DNA of 64,000 nt, from contig NZ_CP103371.1 of the NCBI RefSeq assembly GCF_024802625.1, positions 558,001-622,000 of the forward strand. Reading direction: 5' to 3'. This stretch comes from Massilia sp. H6 (GTDB lineage Bacteria > Pseudomonadota > Gammaproteobacteria > Burkholderiales > Burkholderiaceae_D). The notes beneath the pieces are model-generated. The model saw only the letters and a list, made by a program, of their open reading frames with translations. It had not been told where the DNA came from and searched no databases. The position numbers were made by a program, and so were the translations under genes. Shown piece after piece: positions 63,068-64,000 of this stretch; position 1 is the first letter of the stretch; every line of letters starts with the position of its first letter.

Positions 63068-63996
63068 GATGGTTCTCCTTCCATGGATGGGGTACGCCCC
63101 GGCGGCCGGCGGGCTGCATCGAGGGCATGGGCGCCGAAGCGGTGTGATTGTTCGACCAGGCTCTCGGCCCAGGCGCGATGGGTGGCGACTTCGCACATGG
63201 CGTCGTCCATGCGGAACACGGCCGGACTGGCGTCGTCCAGGATGGCGCGCGCCACCGCCAGGTCTTGCGGGCGCACCTTGTAGTGCTGCTCGATCGGCCC
63301 GATCTGGGTCGGATGGATCGCTGTCTTGCCGACCATGCCATAGGCGAGATCTTCGAGTACCTCCTGGTCGAGCAACTCGGCCAGGTCAAGGTATTCGAAT
63401 ACCGGCGCGGTGAGTGCAAAGCCGTATGGGCGGAAGGTGGTCACCAGGCGCGCGATGACCGGGCCCAGTGGGGTGCGGTAGATCGTCATGCCGCGCGGGC
63501 GACGCAGCCCGAGCAGGGCGAGCAGGTCGTTGCCGCCGATGCGCAGGCACAGGATGCGCTGGCGCACGCCGGGCGCATCGAACACGCTGCGCAACTGCTG
63601 CATTTCGCTATCGCAGAACACCTCGGCCGTCTCCAGCGTCGGCATCAGCATGTGGCCAGTGTCGCGCACCAGGCGGAAATAGACCTCGAAATTGTGCCGC
63701 GTGACCTTTGGCAGCACGAAGCCGGTCAGCTTCTCGCTGCCGGCCATGGCCAGCACGCGCGCCATGACGTCCGGGTTGCGCACCCGCACAAAACGATCGG
63801 CCGGGATCTCGTCGCGCATGTTCTCCAGCACCACCGACAGGTTGAACAGTGACCAGCTCAGCTCTCCCTCGGCGATGGCATCTTCGAGGCAGAAGATGAG
63901 CGAACGTGCCTGCGGCAGCTTCTCGCCGTTGGCGATACCAGCCAGGTCCTTGTGATTGGCGGGCACGTACAAGGACGCGCCCATCGACTTAACCAT
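63064..63996 (-). CDS. CitE-like lyase (HpcH/HpaI family) of the Ter type
   Basis: 310 aa if it starts at ATG 63996, four bases from the window edge; MGASLYVPANHKD a few codons later could also be the start, and an upstream start cannot be excluded. TIM-barrel lyase features: SLIFCLEDAI (acidic metal site), RVRNPDV, VLPKVTRHN, MPTLETAEVF and GKTAIHPTQIGPI. CitE-type enzymes split or join acyl-CoA or keto acids. A CitE-like protein next to TerD genes is a known part of the Ter biosynthetic module, which makes an unknown metabolite. Its other genes may lie beyond the window. Confidence 0.82.
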   Translation of the reverse strand: MVKSMGASLYVPANHKDLAGIANGEKLPQARSLIFCLEDAIAEGELSWSLFNLSVVLENMRDEIPADRFVRVRNPDVMARVLAMAGSEKLTGFVLPKVTRHNFEVYFRLVRDTGHMLMPTLETAEVFCDSEMQQLRSVFDAPGVRQRILCLRIGGNDLLALLGLRRPRGMTIYRTPLGPVIARLVTTFRPYGFALTAPVFEYLDLAELLDQEVLEDLAYGMVGKTAIHPTQIGPIEQHYKVRPQDLAVARAILDDASPAVFRMDDAMCEVATHRAWAESLVEQSHRFGAHALDAARRPPGRTPSMEGEPS

Positions 63997-64000
63997 CCAG

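Overview
The window is a chromosomal segment of a GC-rich Gram-negative bacterium. The str operon order rpsL-rpsG-fusA-tuf-rpsJ, outer-membrane proteins, Tat and Sec signals, a DecR-type Lrp regulator and a LuxR solo fit the Betaproteobacteria. An Oxalobacteraceae relative such as Massilia is my best guess, by inference only. I see no insertion sequence, phage gene, tRNA, rRNA or CRISPR array.

Layout. 1-7.1 kb: the end of an ABC-type substrate-binding protein coupled to a histidine kinase, an M14 carboxypeptidase, and on the minus strand a DecR-like regulator, a branched-chain amino-acid-type binding protein and a DUF885 peptidase-like protein. 7.3-18.6 kb: a fused cysteine desulfurase/MBL-like/rhodanese protein, then a full-length NdvB-like (cyclic beta-glucan synthase) giant whose catalytic motifs are eroded, coupled by ATGA overlap to a Tsx-like outer-membrane channel. 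18.7-26.5 kb: exported hydrolases (PHP-type metallohydrolase, M1 aminopeptidase, beta-lactamase-fold serine hydrolase, trypsin-like protease) and a methyltransferase-like protein with a signal peptide. 26.9-40.0 kb: a ten-gene operon-like run, two tandem TldD/TldE pairs (Tat signals on the TldD members only), then DUF4159, MoxR, DUF58, BatA-like, DUF4175-like and a membrane-anchored protein, closed by a clear intrinsic terminator. 40.1-47.3 kb: an accessory FtsH, a P2-type ATPase and a TonB-dependent receptor. 47.5-55.5 kb: a LuxR solo with a lux-box-like palindrome facing an exported alpha/beta hydrolase, a spermidine-synthase-like protein, a diguanylate cyclase, a membrane MutS-like ATPase and a phosphoethanolamine-transferase-like protein. 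55.7-60.9 kb: the str operon with a near-consensus promoter and hairpin-rich spacers; it ends at rpsJ with a terminator, so rpsJ is cut off from the usual S10 operon. 61.1-64 kb: a small membrane protein and a TerD/TerA-type protein coupled to a CitE-like lyase.

How the genes may work together. The most system-like parts are the TldD/TldE-MoxR-VWA operon (a possible periplasmic protease with a membrane AAA+/VWA partner), the NdvB-like/Tsx pair, the DecR-like regulator facing the sulfur-transfer fusion, and the LuxR/lux box/hydrolase switch. Function statements are family-based unless a motif is cited; promoters, hairpins and operators were read by eye.
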